23,671 nt of DNA from a virus, in IMG/VR virus record IMGVR_UViG_3300038456_000067, positions 1 through 23,671 of that record; one strand, 5' to 3'. Positions 15,601 through 21,576 of the stretch are shown here, one piece after another (position 1 is the first letter of the stretch; every line of letters begins with the position of its first letter). The notes below the pieces were generated by a model that saw nothing but the letters and a program-made list of their open reading frames with translations, did no database searches and was not told the DNA's origin. The translations under genes were made by a program, and so were the position numbers.

Positions 15601-16345
15601 TCTCAGCATCCTGGCTCACCCGTTCGACACGGTGAACTCTCTCACACCAATGTCCGAGAATGAACCGGGCAAGGAAGATCGGATCAAATTGCCTTGGCGT
15701 ATGCCAGACGGCGCCGCGATGTATGCCACCAACCCGGCCGGCAAGATCGCTGATCAATATCTTGGCTCGATCTTTCATCCAATCGACACCTTACACAATA
15801 AGTTGAGCACCTTCGTGCGGCCGGTGTGGGATGTATTGGCGAACGACAAGGGCTTCGGCCGTAAGATATTCGATCCGGAGTACACCGACAACGCCGCCCG
15901 CTTTCAGTCGGCTCTCGACGTAGCCAAGATATTCGCAGAGGCTCAGGCGCCTACCGGACAGATGGCCTCGTTTGGTCGCCTGGCCACGGGCGAGGGCGAT
16001 AAGCAACTCAATGCGCTGCAAACGGTTGGGCCGTTCTTCGGCACCAACGTCTCTCAAGGTGCGCCAGGGGGCGAGCACAAAGCGGTGCTCTATAAAGCGC
16101 AGGAGGCCGAGAAGTTCAGAATTGATCAGGCCATGCCCGACATCAAGAAGGCCGTGCAGGATGGTGACAACATCAAGGCCCGAGAGATCATGACTGGCCT
16201 CGGCATGTCGAACCGATACCAAAACTCGATCATCCATTACCAGAGCAACCCCGGCCGTGTGTCGAGCAGCGCTGAACGTGATCTGATGCGCTACGGCACA
16301 CCAGAAGAGAAAGAGCGCTTCCAGGCGTTCAAGGCAGGGCGCTAA
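12632..16345 (+). CDS. Large internal virion protein C (T7 gp16 position), ejection protein
   Basis: 1237 residues, start overlapping the preceding stop (TAATG). The first 90 residues are Pro/Gln-rich and disordered, with an exact duplicated peptide EDLFSKFQAAP at 61-71 and 76-86. Residues ~420-540 are charged helix (ERRIAWDHARTDKYISDNFP). The C-terminal third (LFSRTFTAGNYALFKDAILG, then DVALKYATGSILASGLAVMA) contains an amphipathic or membrane-active stretch, then IKLPWRMPDGAAMYATNPAG and HPIDTLHNKLSTFVRPVWDV. The latter resembles domains found at the ends of very large phage polyvalent or internal proteins (recalled, family name uncertain). It probably completes the trans-envelope DNA conduit. 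No lytic transglycosylase glutamate motif is seen here, unlike T7 gp16; the cell-wall domain instead sits in the preceding protein. Confidence 0.7.
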   Translation: MAAIKDINPAAGPDPETQLKAGMADNANPGLEGGIPEGTQPPEGQVQPDISPKQAADKPAEDLFSKFQAAPAAPPEDLFSKFQAAPGPSIDPSPQAFEDRVNQGKAVVSGWEKELKEWSGKQLFSGDTYHAMAGGLGVLGATGLGVVNSILSGATLPHDVDAGRVTSMDELISRSRDLAMLGGVTADIRFGGVKPLVDAGNGQTARLGDDPATGAVKGDLVGEYPPKPADFTNAAASVAKTLPEKITSAAMRDGEHVAMGTNHAEAAQALEDAGHNGFGGERGYTTTQRAFVPEEEAQGIAKAQSQTTAEAPKSEDITMHKPETVQGNIEQNLRDKWQTEGLHPAEVALDAKHDTFLAHDLGAAAGSAPTMPPLVSPMVQPLSPVGKLLQVGRVGLDTLLDIGHDIQKALDPMSVGSRPAQAIATDVANTERRIAWDHARTDKYISDNFPPESRERMWNAIDEQSVAMQRGESTEHQGLATLEPHEQELVAALQEHSKRTWDIARDIGMVKGEGLPSYGPRIMINMLADVESKVPTALGRKISTRTQNMITRKYLTAEETEAAGKNITEGGQLIRDVRTLPLVTARMERAIMWHKAITKIEDIGATTGNNTVWSGPLAEGMDRKDWFTRPEPAFQTWQPMLDRGPDGTPRLEGNMMKIAKNEDGEELYERVPRYIHKDFEGPLDAIIQKPYGTAMSGLMNLKGKTMSLVMYSPVIHNLVEFSRALPAVNGNPIKLVRLYFDGNALKNNAGAMREAIDGGLVPIGKRFFNQDMFATIESPTLTPGRSWTSQIAGFFGDMYSEGAGTTARSGIDRAGDFWHNTLLWDRVADLQAGLYKNFLDEFGAIPGIDRSSAVRASAHFANRFAGSLPVEAMSRGARTVANIGLFSRTFTAGNYALFKDAILGLPGNVAAQVERAVPADVFRTLNTQAKRVAFHAVATDVALKYATGSILASGLAVMASDQDWGGALSEVYHGYVKRFQTAFEKGVEHPLSILAHPFDTVNSLTPMSENEPGKEDRIKLPWRMPDGAAMYATNPAGKIADQYLGSIFHPIDTLHNKLSTFVRPVWDVLANDKGFGRKIFDPEYTDNAARFQSALDVAKIFAEAQAPTGQMASFGRLATGEGDKQLNALQTVGPFFGTNVSQGAPGGEHKAVLYKAQEAEKFRIDQAMPDIKKAVQDGDNIKAREIMTGLGMSNRYQNSIIHYQSNPGRVSSSAERDLMRYGTPEEKERFQAFKAGR

Positions 16346-16911
16346 TGAGCCCGCCCGGCATCAAACTCCAGGGCATCCGCGCGCCCATTCCCCCAGGCTA
16401 TATTCTCGGCCGGACTTCTCCAGGCACGGGTGTCGTCGAACTTATCAAAATCGCTGACCTCGGCAAAGCCCTGGTGGTAGCTGGACAAGGTTCAACCCTT
16501 GGCGTAGCGGGCAGAGCTGCGATCCCAGTGGTGCCGTCGAAGTCCTACGTCGAATATCTTGGCTTCCAGGCGCCGGGTCCGTTCACCGCCACCCAACAGT
16601 TTACGCTGGCAATGGCGCCGCGAGCTGTACAGTTCCCCAGCATCTCCACTGTTGATCTGAGCAGCGCGACTTGCACCAGTGCGCCTGCGGCCGATACCAG
16701 TCTGGTATTGACCGACAACCTTGCCAACTACCTGTCCCACGGCACCAACATCGTGTGTACCGTCAGCTTCGCTGCCAGGGCCAAGGTTGGAACTCTGGCG
16801 TGGGGAACACCACCACTGGAGCCGATTGGCACCATTCTCTACATCGTCATGATCACCTCTGATGCGTCCTTTGCCGGCGTCCAGTGCCTGTTCGCAGGAG
16901 ACGCACAATGA
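16345..16911 (+). CDS. Probable tail-tip/fibre adaptor protein with PPGY-LGRTSPG motif
   Basis: 188 residues, start overlapping the preceding stop (TAATG). Residues 13-35 (IRAPIPPGYILGRTSPGTGV followed by VELIKI) form a short N-terminal peptide I have seen at the start of many phage tail-associated proteins, usually as 'PPG.llGR...G.G..e.i', perhaps a docking segment. The rest is a beta-rich domain (FTATQQFTLAMAPRAVQFPS; TIVCTVSFAARAKVGTLAWG-like strands), ending in GVQCLFAGDAQ. Its stop overlaps the start of the repeat protein downstream (ATGA). Likely part of the host-contact cassette. Ligand unknown. Confidence 0.6.
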   Translation: MSPPGIKLQGIRAPIPPGYILGRTSPGTGVVELIKIADLGKALVVAGQGSTLGVAGRAAIPVVPSKSYVEYLGFQAPGPFTATQQFTLAMAPRAVQFPSISTVDLSSATCTSAPAADTSLVLTDNLANYLSHGTNIVCTVSFAARAKVGTLAWGTPPLEPIGTILYIVMITSDASFAGVQCLFAGDAQ

Positions 16912-18641
16912 CGTGGGCAGTCACAGATCAGGGCACAGTCACAGGAACATCTGGCGCAACACTTGTCTGCACCATCCCAACTACTATCGCGGTTGGCTCC
17001 TTGGTTGTCGTTGCTGCTGCTGTTCAAGGCTCAGCGACGATAGCAGATAGCCAAAGCAACACATATACTTTGATCACTGATGTTTTTACAGGCGGTGGCA
17101 CAAATTTTGAGGCCCTGTATTATTCAGTCCTTACGACAGCTTTGGTGGGTGGCACCGACACGATTACCCTGACAAAAACCCCATCTGGTGCAGCAGCCGC
17201 TCTGTCAGTATTGTCAGCTACAGGCAACAGTTCTACCCCTCTCGATACCTCCGTAACGGCAACAACTTCTGGGTCGTCGTCGTCTGGAATGGGAACCCTC
17301 ACCTCTGGGACCCCGTCCGTCGCTGGTGAATTGTTTGTCGCATTTGCTGGCGCAACGGACGTGTTCAACTCGTTGGCTTCGGATACAACTCACAGTTGGA
17401 CTACGCCTCCCTTTGCCCTGCAAACAACCGTCGCCCCCCACAGTGTAGGGGCCTATCAAGTTAACGCGGGGACTGGAACACAAATCTATGCACCCACCGC
17501 GATGGATGCTGGCCAGTGGGGTATAATTATTGCTGGCTTCAAACCTGGTACAACTAATGCCACCGGCACCGTGGCTATGGCATTCGCCAAGCCGAAGATT
17601 GCTGCCACCGCGCAAGAAGGAGATGCTCACGGCACTGTGAGTATGACCTTCGCCAAGCCGAAGATTGCTGCCACCGCGCAAGAAGGAGATGCTCACGGCA
17701 CCGTGGCTATGGCATTCGCCAAGCCAGCGATTGCTGCCACCGCGCAAGAAGGAGATGCTCACGGCACCGTGGCTATGGCATTCGCCAAGCCAGCGATTGC
17801 TGCCACCGCGCAAGAAGGAGATGCTCACGGCACTGTGAGTATGGCCTTCGCCAAGCCAGCGATTGCTGCCACCGCGCAAGAAGGAGATGCTCACGGCACC
17901 GTCACGATGACGTTTGCCAAGCCTCACATCACAGCCGCTGGCTACAATCCAATCCACGGCACAGTGACGATGACGTTTGCCAAGCCAGTCCTCACTGTGC
18001 ATGGCACCGAGGGGGCGATCCTAGCCACCGTTCACATGGCCTTCGCTGGCCCCGTGATAACAGCCTCCTCGACCGAAGGAGATGCTCACGGCACTGTGAG
18101 TATGGCCTTCGCCAAGCCTCACATCACAGCGGCCGGCTACAATCCAATCCACGGCACAGTGACGATGACGTTCGCCAAACCTGCAATCACAATTGCTGGT
18201 ATTGAAGGGGATGTCACCGGCGCAGTGACGATGGCGTTTGCTAAGCCAGTCCTCACTGTGCATGGCACCGAGGGGGCGATCCTAGCCACCGTTCACATGG
18301 CCTTCGCTGGCCCCGTGATAACAGCCTCCTCGACCGAAGGAGATGCTCACGGCACCGTCACGATGACGTTTGCCAAGCCTCACATCACAGCCGCTGGCTA
18401 CAATCCAATCCACGGCACAGTGACGATGACGTTCGCTAAGCCGTTGCTGGCCGTCATCAATACTCTCAATGTAACCGGAACTGTGACGCTGACATTCGCC
18501 AAAGCCAAGATCGACGCGGGCAACCTCACACACGGGACTGTAACCCTGACTTTCACCCATCCGAAATTCGCCAGCCTTGGTAGTCAATTGGCTGCCTCTG
18601 GCAATCCAAGCTACTACTCATGGTGGTTCCTTGGTCCTTGA
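16908..18641 (+). CDS. Tail-associated protein with sixteen ~22-residue C-terminal repeats
   Basis: 577 residues from the ATG at 16908, preceded by AGGAG at a 7-base spacing and overlapping the previous stop (ATGA). An upstream GTG at 16884 is rejected as poorer. The N-terminal ~218 residues are a beta domain (TADSQSNTYTLI-like; VGSLVVVAAAVQGSATIADS) of the kind found in phage tail and cell-surface proteins. From residue 220 the chain is built of sixteen imperfect repeats, consensus GTVtMaFAKPxIxAxxxEGDAH. Each would form one or two strands of a beta-repeat, probably trimeric, shaft. Variants fall into types, e.g. AATAQEGDAH, AAGYNPIH, VHGTEGAIL and ASSTEGDAH. It is likely a tail fibre or needle shaft protein. 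The repeat count is directly visible; the shaft model is inference. Confidence 0.7.
   Translation: MTWAVTDQGTVTGTSGATLVCTIPTTIAVGSLVVVAAAVQGSATIADSQSNTYTLITDVFTGGGTNFEALYYSVLTTALVGGTDTITLTKTPSGAAAALSVLSATGNSSTPLDTSVTATTSGSSSSGMGTLTSGTPSVAGELFVAFAGATDVFNSLASDTTHSWTTPPFALQTTVAPHSVGAYQVNAGTGTQIYAPTAMDAGQWGIIIAGFKPGTTNATGTVAMAFAKPKIAATAQEGDAHGTVSMTFAKPKIAATAQEGDAHGTVAMAFAKPAIAATAQEGDAHGTVAMAFAKPAIAATAQEGDAHGTVSMAFAKPAIAATAQEGDAHGTVTMTFAKPHITAAGYNPIHGTVTMTFAKPVLTVHGTEGAILATVHMAFAGPVITASSTEGDAHGTVSMAFAKPHITAAGYNPIHGTVTMTFAKPAITIAGIEGDVTGAVTMAFAKPVLTVHGTEGAILATVHMAFAGPVITASSTEGDAHGTVTMTFAKPHITAAGYNPIHGTVTMTFAKPLLAVINTLNVTGTVTLTFAKAKIDAGNLTHGTVTLTFTHPKFASLGSQLAASGNPSYYSWWFLGP
17982..18094 (+). repeat. 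Higher-order duplication in repeat array, copy 1
   Basis: This 113-base stretch is identical to 18243-18355, exactly 261 bases (four repeat units) downstream. Flanking bases are similar but not identical, which marks the edges of a recent duplication or gene-conversion tract within the array. Confidence 0.9.
18243..18355 (+). repeat. Higher-order duplication in repeat array, copy 2
   Basis: Identical 113-base partner of 17982-18094. It encodes the KPVLTVHGTEGAILATVHMA and following GPVITASSTEGDAHG segment a second time. Confidence 0.9.
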
Positions 18642-18689
18642 CGCCCGACCCCTTAACCCCTATAGTGCTCAACCCAACGGGAGATTGAT

Positions 18690-19145
18690 ATGGCTAATTC
18701 ACCAATGTGTTCGATGGCCGCTGCAGAAGCCGCCCTGACATCCCTCTGTGCCGAACTGAACGCCAATGGCGGACACGATGGCGTCCTCAAAGTGTTCTCC
18801 GGGGCACTGCCGGCAACCTGCGAAACGGCGGACCCATCAGGCGCGTTATCAGTAGGCTGCACTTTCGCCTCGACCGCCTTCACGATCACCGATGGTGGTT
18901 CGAACGGCTTGGCGACAGGAACGGCCGGCACAATCGCCGCCGATACCAACATCTCCTCGGGCGGCACCGCGCTCTGCTTCCGCGCCTACAACTACAATGG
19001 CACGACCTATGTCTGCCATTTGCAGGGCACGGTTGGCACCTCCGGCTGCGACATGAACCTGAACACCACAACCCTCGTCACGGCCGCGACGTTCACCATC
19101 ACTTCATTCGTTGTCACCCTGGCCGATGGTTCGGGCGCCGACTAA
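18690..19145 (+). CDS. Conserved phage protein of unknown function, tail cassette
   Basis: 151 residues. The ATG follows GGGAG at a 6-base spacing. The sequence follows a layout I recall from many small phage proteins: a short N-terminal helix, then LKVFSGALPATCETADPSGA with LSVGCTF, then a C-terminal beta stretch where TALCFRAYNYNGTTYVCHLQ is followed by GTVGTSGCDMNLNTT and FTITSFVVTLADG. Those relatives usually read 'iy.G..P......p.G.ll.t' and 'a.wfR.....G....dGtVGt.gaDl.l' and are encoded near tail fibre genes. Cysteines (at least five) are unusually frequent compared with neighbours. Function unknown; a virion protein at the tail tip is a plausible inference. Confidence 0.65.
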   Translation: MANSPMCSMAAAEAALTSLCAELNANGGHDGVLKVFSGALPATCETADPSGALSVGCTFASTAFTITDGGSNGLATGTAGTIAADTNISSGGTALCFRAYNYNGTTYVCHLQGTVGTSGCDMNLNTTTLVTAATFTITSFVVTLADGSGAD

Positions 19146-19161
19146 TAACTGGAGGCTACCA

Positions 19162-19425
19162 ATGGGAATTGGAATAGCTAAACCGAAACTGAGCATCAGC
19201 GGGATCGTCAAGAACCCGCCGATGCCACTCTTCGCATCCCCGGCGAGCATCGTTGCCCGCCGCTCACTGACCATCACTGCACATCCTGACGGGCAGCACT
19301 TCGTGTTCACCATCCAAACAGGAGGCGGTATCGAAATCGCCACCTGTCAGGTTTCTCGCGCTGGAGCGAAACAACTTGTCATCGACCTCACCCATGCGCT
19401 GGGTGGGGTTATCAAGTCGCTCTAA
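19162..19425 (+). CDS. Small hypothetical protein, tail/lysis boundary
   Basis: 87 residues from the ATG at 19162, chosen because GGAGG lies 7 bases upstream; the frame stays open to an earlier start inside the previous gene, which lacks such a site. The N-terminus (MGIGIAKPKLSISGIVKNPP) is beta-like and shares the 'AKPKLSISG' flavour of the repeat unit AKPKIAATA in the upstream tail protein. The C-terminal half (RRSLTITAHPDGQHFVFTIQ, then VSRAGAKQLVIDLTHALGGV) predicts two strands and a helix. No membrane segment. Family not recognised. Confidence 0.6.
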   Translation: MGIGIAKPKLSISGIVKNPPMPLFASPASIVARRSLTITAHPDGQHFVFTIQTGGGIEIATCQVSRAGAKQLVIDLTHALGGVIKSL

Positions 19426-19442
19426 CCAGGTAAGCCCGGCCC

Positions 19443-19790
19443 ATGTTTGACAAATCTCCCTTACATTGGGCCGGGGACGCCCTCTCCGTCAGTACCATGA
19501 TTGCGTGGCTCGCAGGAGCCCTGCCGGCGATCGCCACGCTGGCCTCACTGGTCTATTTCATACTGCAGATTTATCATGACCAATCGGTGCAGGATTGGAT
19601 ACAGAATTGGCTGAACCGGCGCCGCGAGAAGCGCCTGGCCAAACTGATCGCCAGGCAGGCCGTCGCCCAAGCGGAGATCGCCGCGCTCGAACTCGCCCGG
19701 CATCAAGCCGCTCATGCTGTTGCTGTGGTTGAGACTGCGAAAGTGACGGCCGCTACCTTGGTGGCAACGACCGTCATTCCCCCTTTATAG
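19443..19790 (+). CDS. Probable holin (single membrane segment, charged C-terminal helix)
   Basis: 115 residues. Residues ~19-44 (MIAWLAGALPAIATLASLVY and FILQIY) form one hydrophobic membrane segment followed by a long, strongly charged helix (NWLNRRREKRLAKLIARQAV) with an Ala-rich tail. A short N-terminal tail, one membrane span near the start and the 'LASLVYFILQIY.....VQ.WI' pattern fit small phage holins encoded behind the tail genes. These permeabilise the inner membrane at the end of infection. Shine-Dalgarno is weak (CAGGTAAG about 12 bases upstream). No endolysin or spanin is visible next to it, so the lysis cassette is incomplete here. A virion membrane protein is the alternative. 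The last 17 bases overlap the convergent minus-strand gene. Confidence 0.6.
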   Translation: MFDKSPLHWAGDALSVSTMIAWLAGALPAIATLASLVYFILQIYHDQSVQDWIQNWLNRRREKRLAKLIARQAVAQAEIAALELARHQAAHAVAVVETAKVTAATLVATTVIPPL

Positions 19791-20133
19791 TGGCTTCTTC
19801 CAGCTCAAGCTGGAGAATAGCAAGCGCTCTCCAGGCGACCTCAGTCGAATGCCGCGACTGCCCATCCATCTTTCCCCGATCCACCAGATGCCGAAGGAGG
19901 CAGTCCGCATGGTCCGCACTCTTGTCCCTCGCCCAATGAAGTGGCTCACCCGGATTATGCTTCTGATTGCCTTGGTAGGACAACTCGGCCACTGCAATCA
20001 GGGCAAGCGGGAAGTAATCAAGGAGCCCAGTACAAAGAGGCACCTTCTTCCTGGTGGCACTGTCAGTCGGTAGATACTGGCCATGAACTTCGGGATTGGT
20101 GGTCGGAAAATCAGTCCACTCACTTTTCAACAT
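19774..20133 (-). CDS. dATP/dGTP diphosphohydrolase-like protein (former DUF5664)
   Basis: 119 residues, ATG preceded on the minus strand by TTAGGAG. The run LDYFPLALIAVAELSYQGNQ followed by KHNPGEPLHWARDKSADHAD, CLLRHL and VAWRALAILQLELE is, from memory, the hallmark of the short phage members of the dATP/dGTP diphosphohydrolase N-terminal family (PF18909). This family is related to MazG/MazZ-type all-alpha NTP pyrophosphohydrolases. They hydrolyse purine dNTPs, which would reshape the dNTP pool during phage replication. E50, D74, H75, D77, H82 and E98 are candidate metal or catalytic residues (inferred from conservation I recall). It is the last gene of the minus operon, overlapping its upstream neighbour by 14 bases and the holin gene by 17. 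Whether it serves base modification is unknown. Confidence 0.75.
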   Translation of the reverse strand: MLKSEWTDFPTTNPEVHGQYLPTDSATRKKVPLCTGLLDYFPLALIAVAELSYQGNQKHNPGEPLHWARDKSADHADCLLRHLVDRGKMDGQSRHSTEVAWRALAILQLELEEATIKGE

Positions 20134-20446
20134 ATTCTGCTCCTAAAACAACTACGGTGAGCCCCAGCGCTTCCGCGAGGGCGATCTCGGCCTTGGCGCC
20201 CTTGCTGTTCTCCCAGCCAGGGAGCAAGGCAACGGCATCTGCGTGCCGGCATATCCAGGAAGTGTCGTCCCGCAGGGCCCTGCGAATATCAAAGGAGGCC
20301 CCTTGGTTATCAGTCTCCCGGTCATTGTCAGCCGGCGAGAAGACAGTGTAGCCCTCCTCCCGCAACTTCTCAGCCGCAAAGTCGAAGGCCGGGAAGTTGT
20401 AATCAGGGACATTTCTCATTGGTCCAGCCAGATACCAGTTCTTCAT
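20120..20446 (-). CDS. DUF4406 / nucleoside 2-deoxyribosyltransferase-like protein
   Basis: 108 residues from the ATG at 20446. It overlaps the metallophosphoesterase stop by 4 bases (ATGA), with AAAGGTG upstream. Longer starts extending to 20590 lie inside the upstream gene and are rejected. The sequence opens with a Rossmann-like strand and the typical MKNWYLAGPMRN loop, then NFPAFDFAAEKLREEGYTVF with SPAD. It ends HADAVALLPGWENSKGAKAE with IALAEALGLTVV. In the nucleoside deoxyribosyltransferase superfamily the AGPM loop, the D of 'AD.v..lpgW..S.Ga..E' (D70) and E87 bind the nucleotide or act catalytically. Probable nucleotide salvage, exchange or N-glycosidic hydrolysis. Exact substrate unknown. 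Confidence 0.75.
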   Translation of the reverse strand: MKNWYLAGPMRNVPDYNFPAFDFAAEKLREEGYTVFSPADNDRETDNQGASFDIRRALRDDTSWICRHADAVALLPGWENSKGAKAEIALAEALGLTVVVLGAEYVEK

Positions 20447-21576
20447 TTGAGCACCTTTCGCATGGCATGTGCGGCATCCTTGTCCCACGTCAACCACTCG
20501 CGTGTGGCATAGGGATGCTTCTCGTCCAGATACACCGGCCAAGAGGCAGTGAAACCATATTTCTCGTTGAGGAACCAGAGAGCCTGGCACGGCCGACTGG
20601 CGGGCACGCGCAGACCAACGTGGGCGTATTCATTGTAGCCGATCAGGCTGCCATTGCCAACGGCCGGAACGAGGTCGCCGCGAGGCATGTACGCATGATA
20701 ATGGCCTAAGATAACCGTGTCCACCCGGTACCCCGACGCCGCCTCAGCGCGGAGAAGCTTAAAGACACCTCGCGCAATAGGCCCAATCGCGCCGATAATT
20801 CCGTCGCCCCCGTGGCTTGCCAGAGCATCGCCGTGCGTGCAGAGGAAATTATGCCCATAGACAGTGAAACGGGCATCCACTTCGTTTGGAATGAAGAAGA
20901 CAACACGGGGGTCAGAACGGAAATAACTCTCAAGTTGGCAGTAGAGGTTCCATTCATAGGACGTGTAGACGCGGTCTTTGGCGCGCGGCTTGAGGGTCGT
21001 CCTGCCATGATTTCCCACTACGCAAGGAACAAAGACCTTGCCAAATTTATCCGCCATTGTTTTCAGGGCGGTTATCAGTTGCTCTTGAACATCCAGCAAC
21101 GCAACTTGGACTGGACCATCGTTAGTTTCCCGGAGGTCCTCATGGATCGCCCCCGTAATCATATCCCCACCCAGGCATATGATGATGCCTGGATAGTTTG
21201 GCTTTACCATATGGTGGAGGGTCAAGTCAATAGTGCTGTCAACTAGTCGATGGATACGCTCCCTAGCAATCTTTCGATTGAACACATTCTTGCCCCCAAC
21301 CTGGGACTTGTCCACCTTCTCCCCCATGTGCCAATCGCTCCAATTGGTCATGGGCACCCCTACTGTATGCTGCCCTATGTGCTTTGGATTAAGCCATTTC
21401 GGAGGATCAGGGGTCATCGCCTTGAGATCATAGATTTCCGTCCTGATCTTCTCAGCGGCATCATTGTCTTTACGGAGCAACTTGATCTCTCGCAAGGCAT
21501 TGGCTAGTTTGGTATGCTCCTTGCGGTTTTCCTCCATTGCATCAGCGAGGTAGTCCTTATCGGTTTTCTTTTGCAT
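20443..21576 (-). CDS. Calcineurin-like metallophosphoesterase
   Basis: 377 residues from the ATG at 21576, chosen because AGAGAGG sits 9 bases upstream; an ATG at 21582 is only 3 bases from it. Residues ~1-55 are a charged coiled-coil-like helix (EENRKEHTKLANALREIKLL). The catalytic domain has every two-metal motif in order: D81-W-H83, GGD138, GNH190, TH248GD and GH292YH294. Family members cleave phosphomono- or diesters; phage versions are often annotated as nucleases or 2',3'-cyclic phosphodiesterases. Length exceeds minimal members because of the coiled-coil and an insert around 200-240. Its start overlaps the repeat-protein stop by 20 bases and its stop overlaps the DUF4406 start by 4. 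Substrate cannot be told from sequence. A nucleic-acid role is inferred from the operon. Confidence 0.8.
   Translation of the reverse strand: MQKKTDKDYLADAMEENRKEHTKLANALREIKLLRKDNDAAEKIRTEIYDLKAMTPDPPKWLNPKHIGQHTVGVPMTNWSDWHMGEKVDKSQVGGKNVFNRKIARERIHRLVDSTIDLTLHHMVKPNYPGIIICLGGDMITGAIHEDLRETNDGPVQVALLDVQEQLITALKTMADKFGKVFVPCVVGNHGRTTLKPRAKDRVYTSYEWNLYCQLESYFRSDPRVVFFIPNEVDARFTVYGHNFLCTHGDALASHGGDGIIGAIGPIARGVFKLLRAEAASGYRVDTVILGHYHAYMPRGDLVPAVGNGSLIGYNEYAHVGLRVPASRPCQALWFLNEKYGFTASWPVYLDEKHPYATREWLTWDKDAAHAMRKVLK

Larger units (their letters stand above)
17565..18617 (+). repeat. In-frame tandem repeat array (66-bp unit, ~16 copies)
   Basis: Successive units keep a 63-66 base period. The first five are nearly identical 66-mers starting GGCACCGTG or GGCACTGTGAG and ending GAAGGAGATGCTCAC. 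Later units are diversified or shortened by one codon, and the last two are the most degenerate. Length change in whole codons preserves the frame. Confidence 0.9.

Noticed and set aside
17214-18002. Minus-strand open frame with its own repeats (WLGE...HSHGAVSISFLRGGS)
   Set aside because: The repeats are simply the complement of the 66-bp coding repeats of the tail protein.
17565-18617. Regular direct repeats that could be mistaken for a CRISPR array
   Set aside because: Units adjoin without unique spacers and stay in one reading frame within a start-to-stop gene.
18642-18689. Possible promoter (TTAACCCCTATAGTG) before the 151-residue protein
   Set aside because: No matching -35 or repeated phage-polymerase promoter elsewhere in the window; the gap is only 48 bases and read-through from upstream explains expression.
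20447-20590. N-terminal extension of the DUF4406 frame
   Set aside because: The extension lies inside the phosphoesterase gene, lacks family similarity, and the internal ATG has a Shine-Dalgarno and an ATGA overlap.
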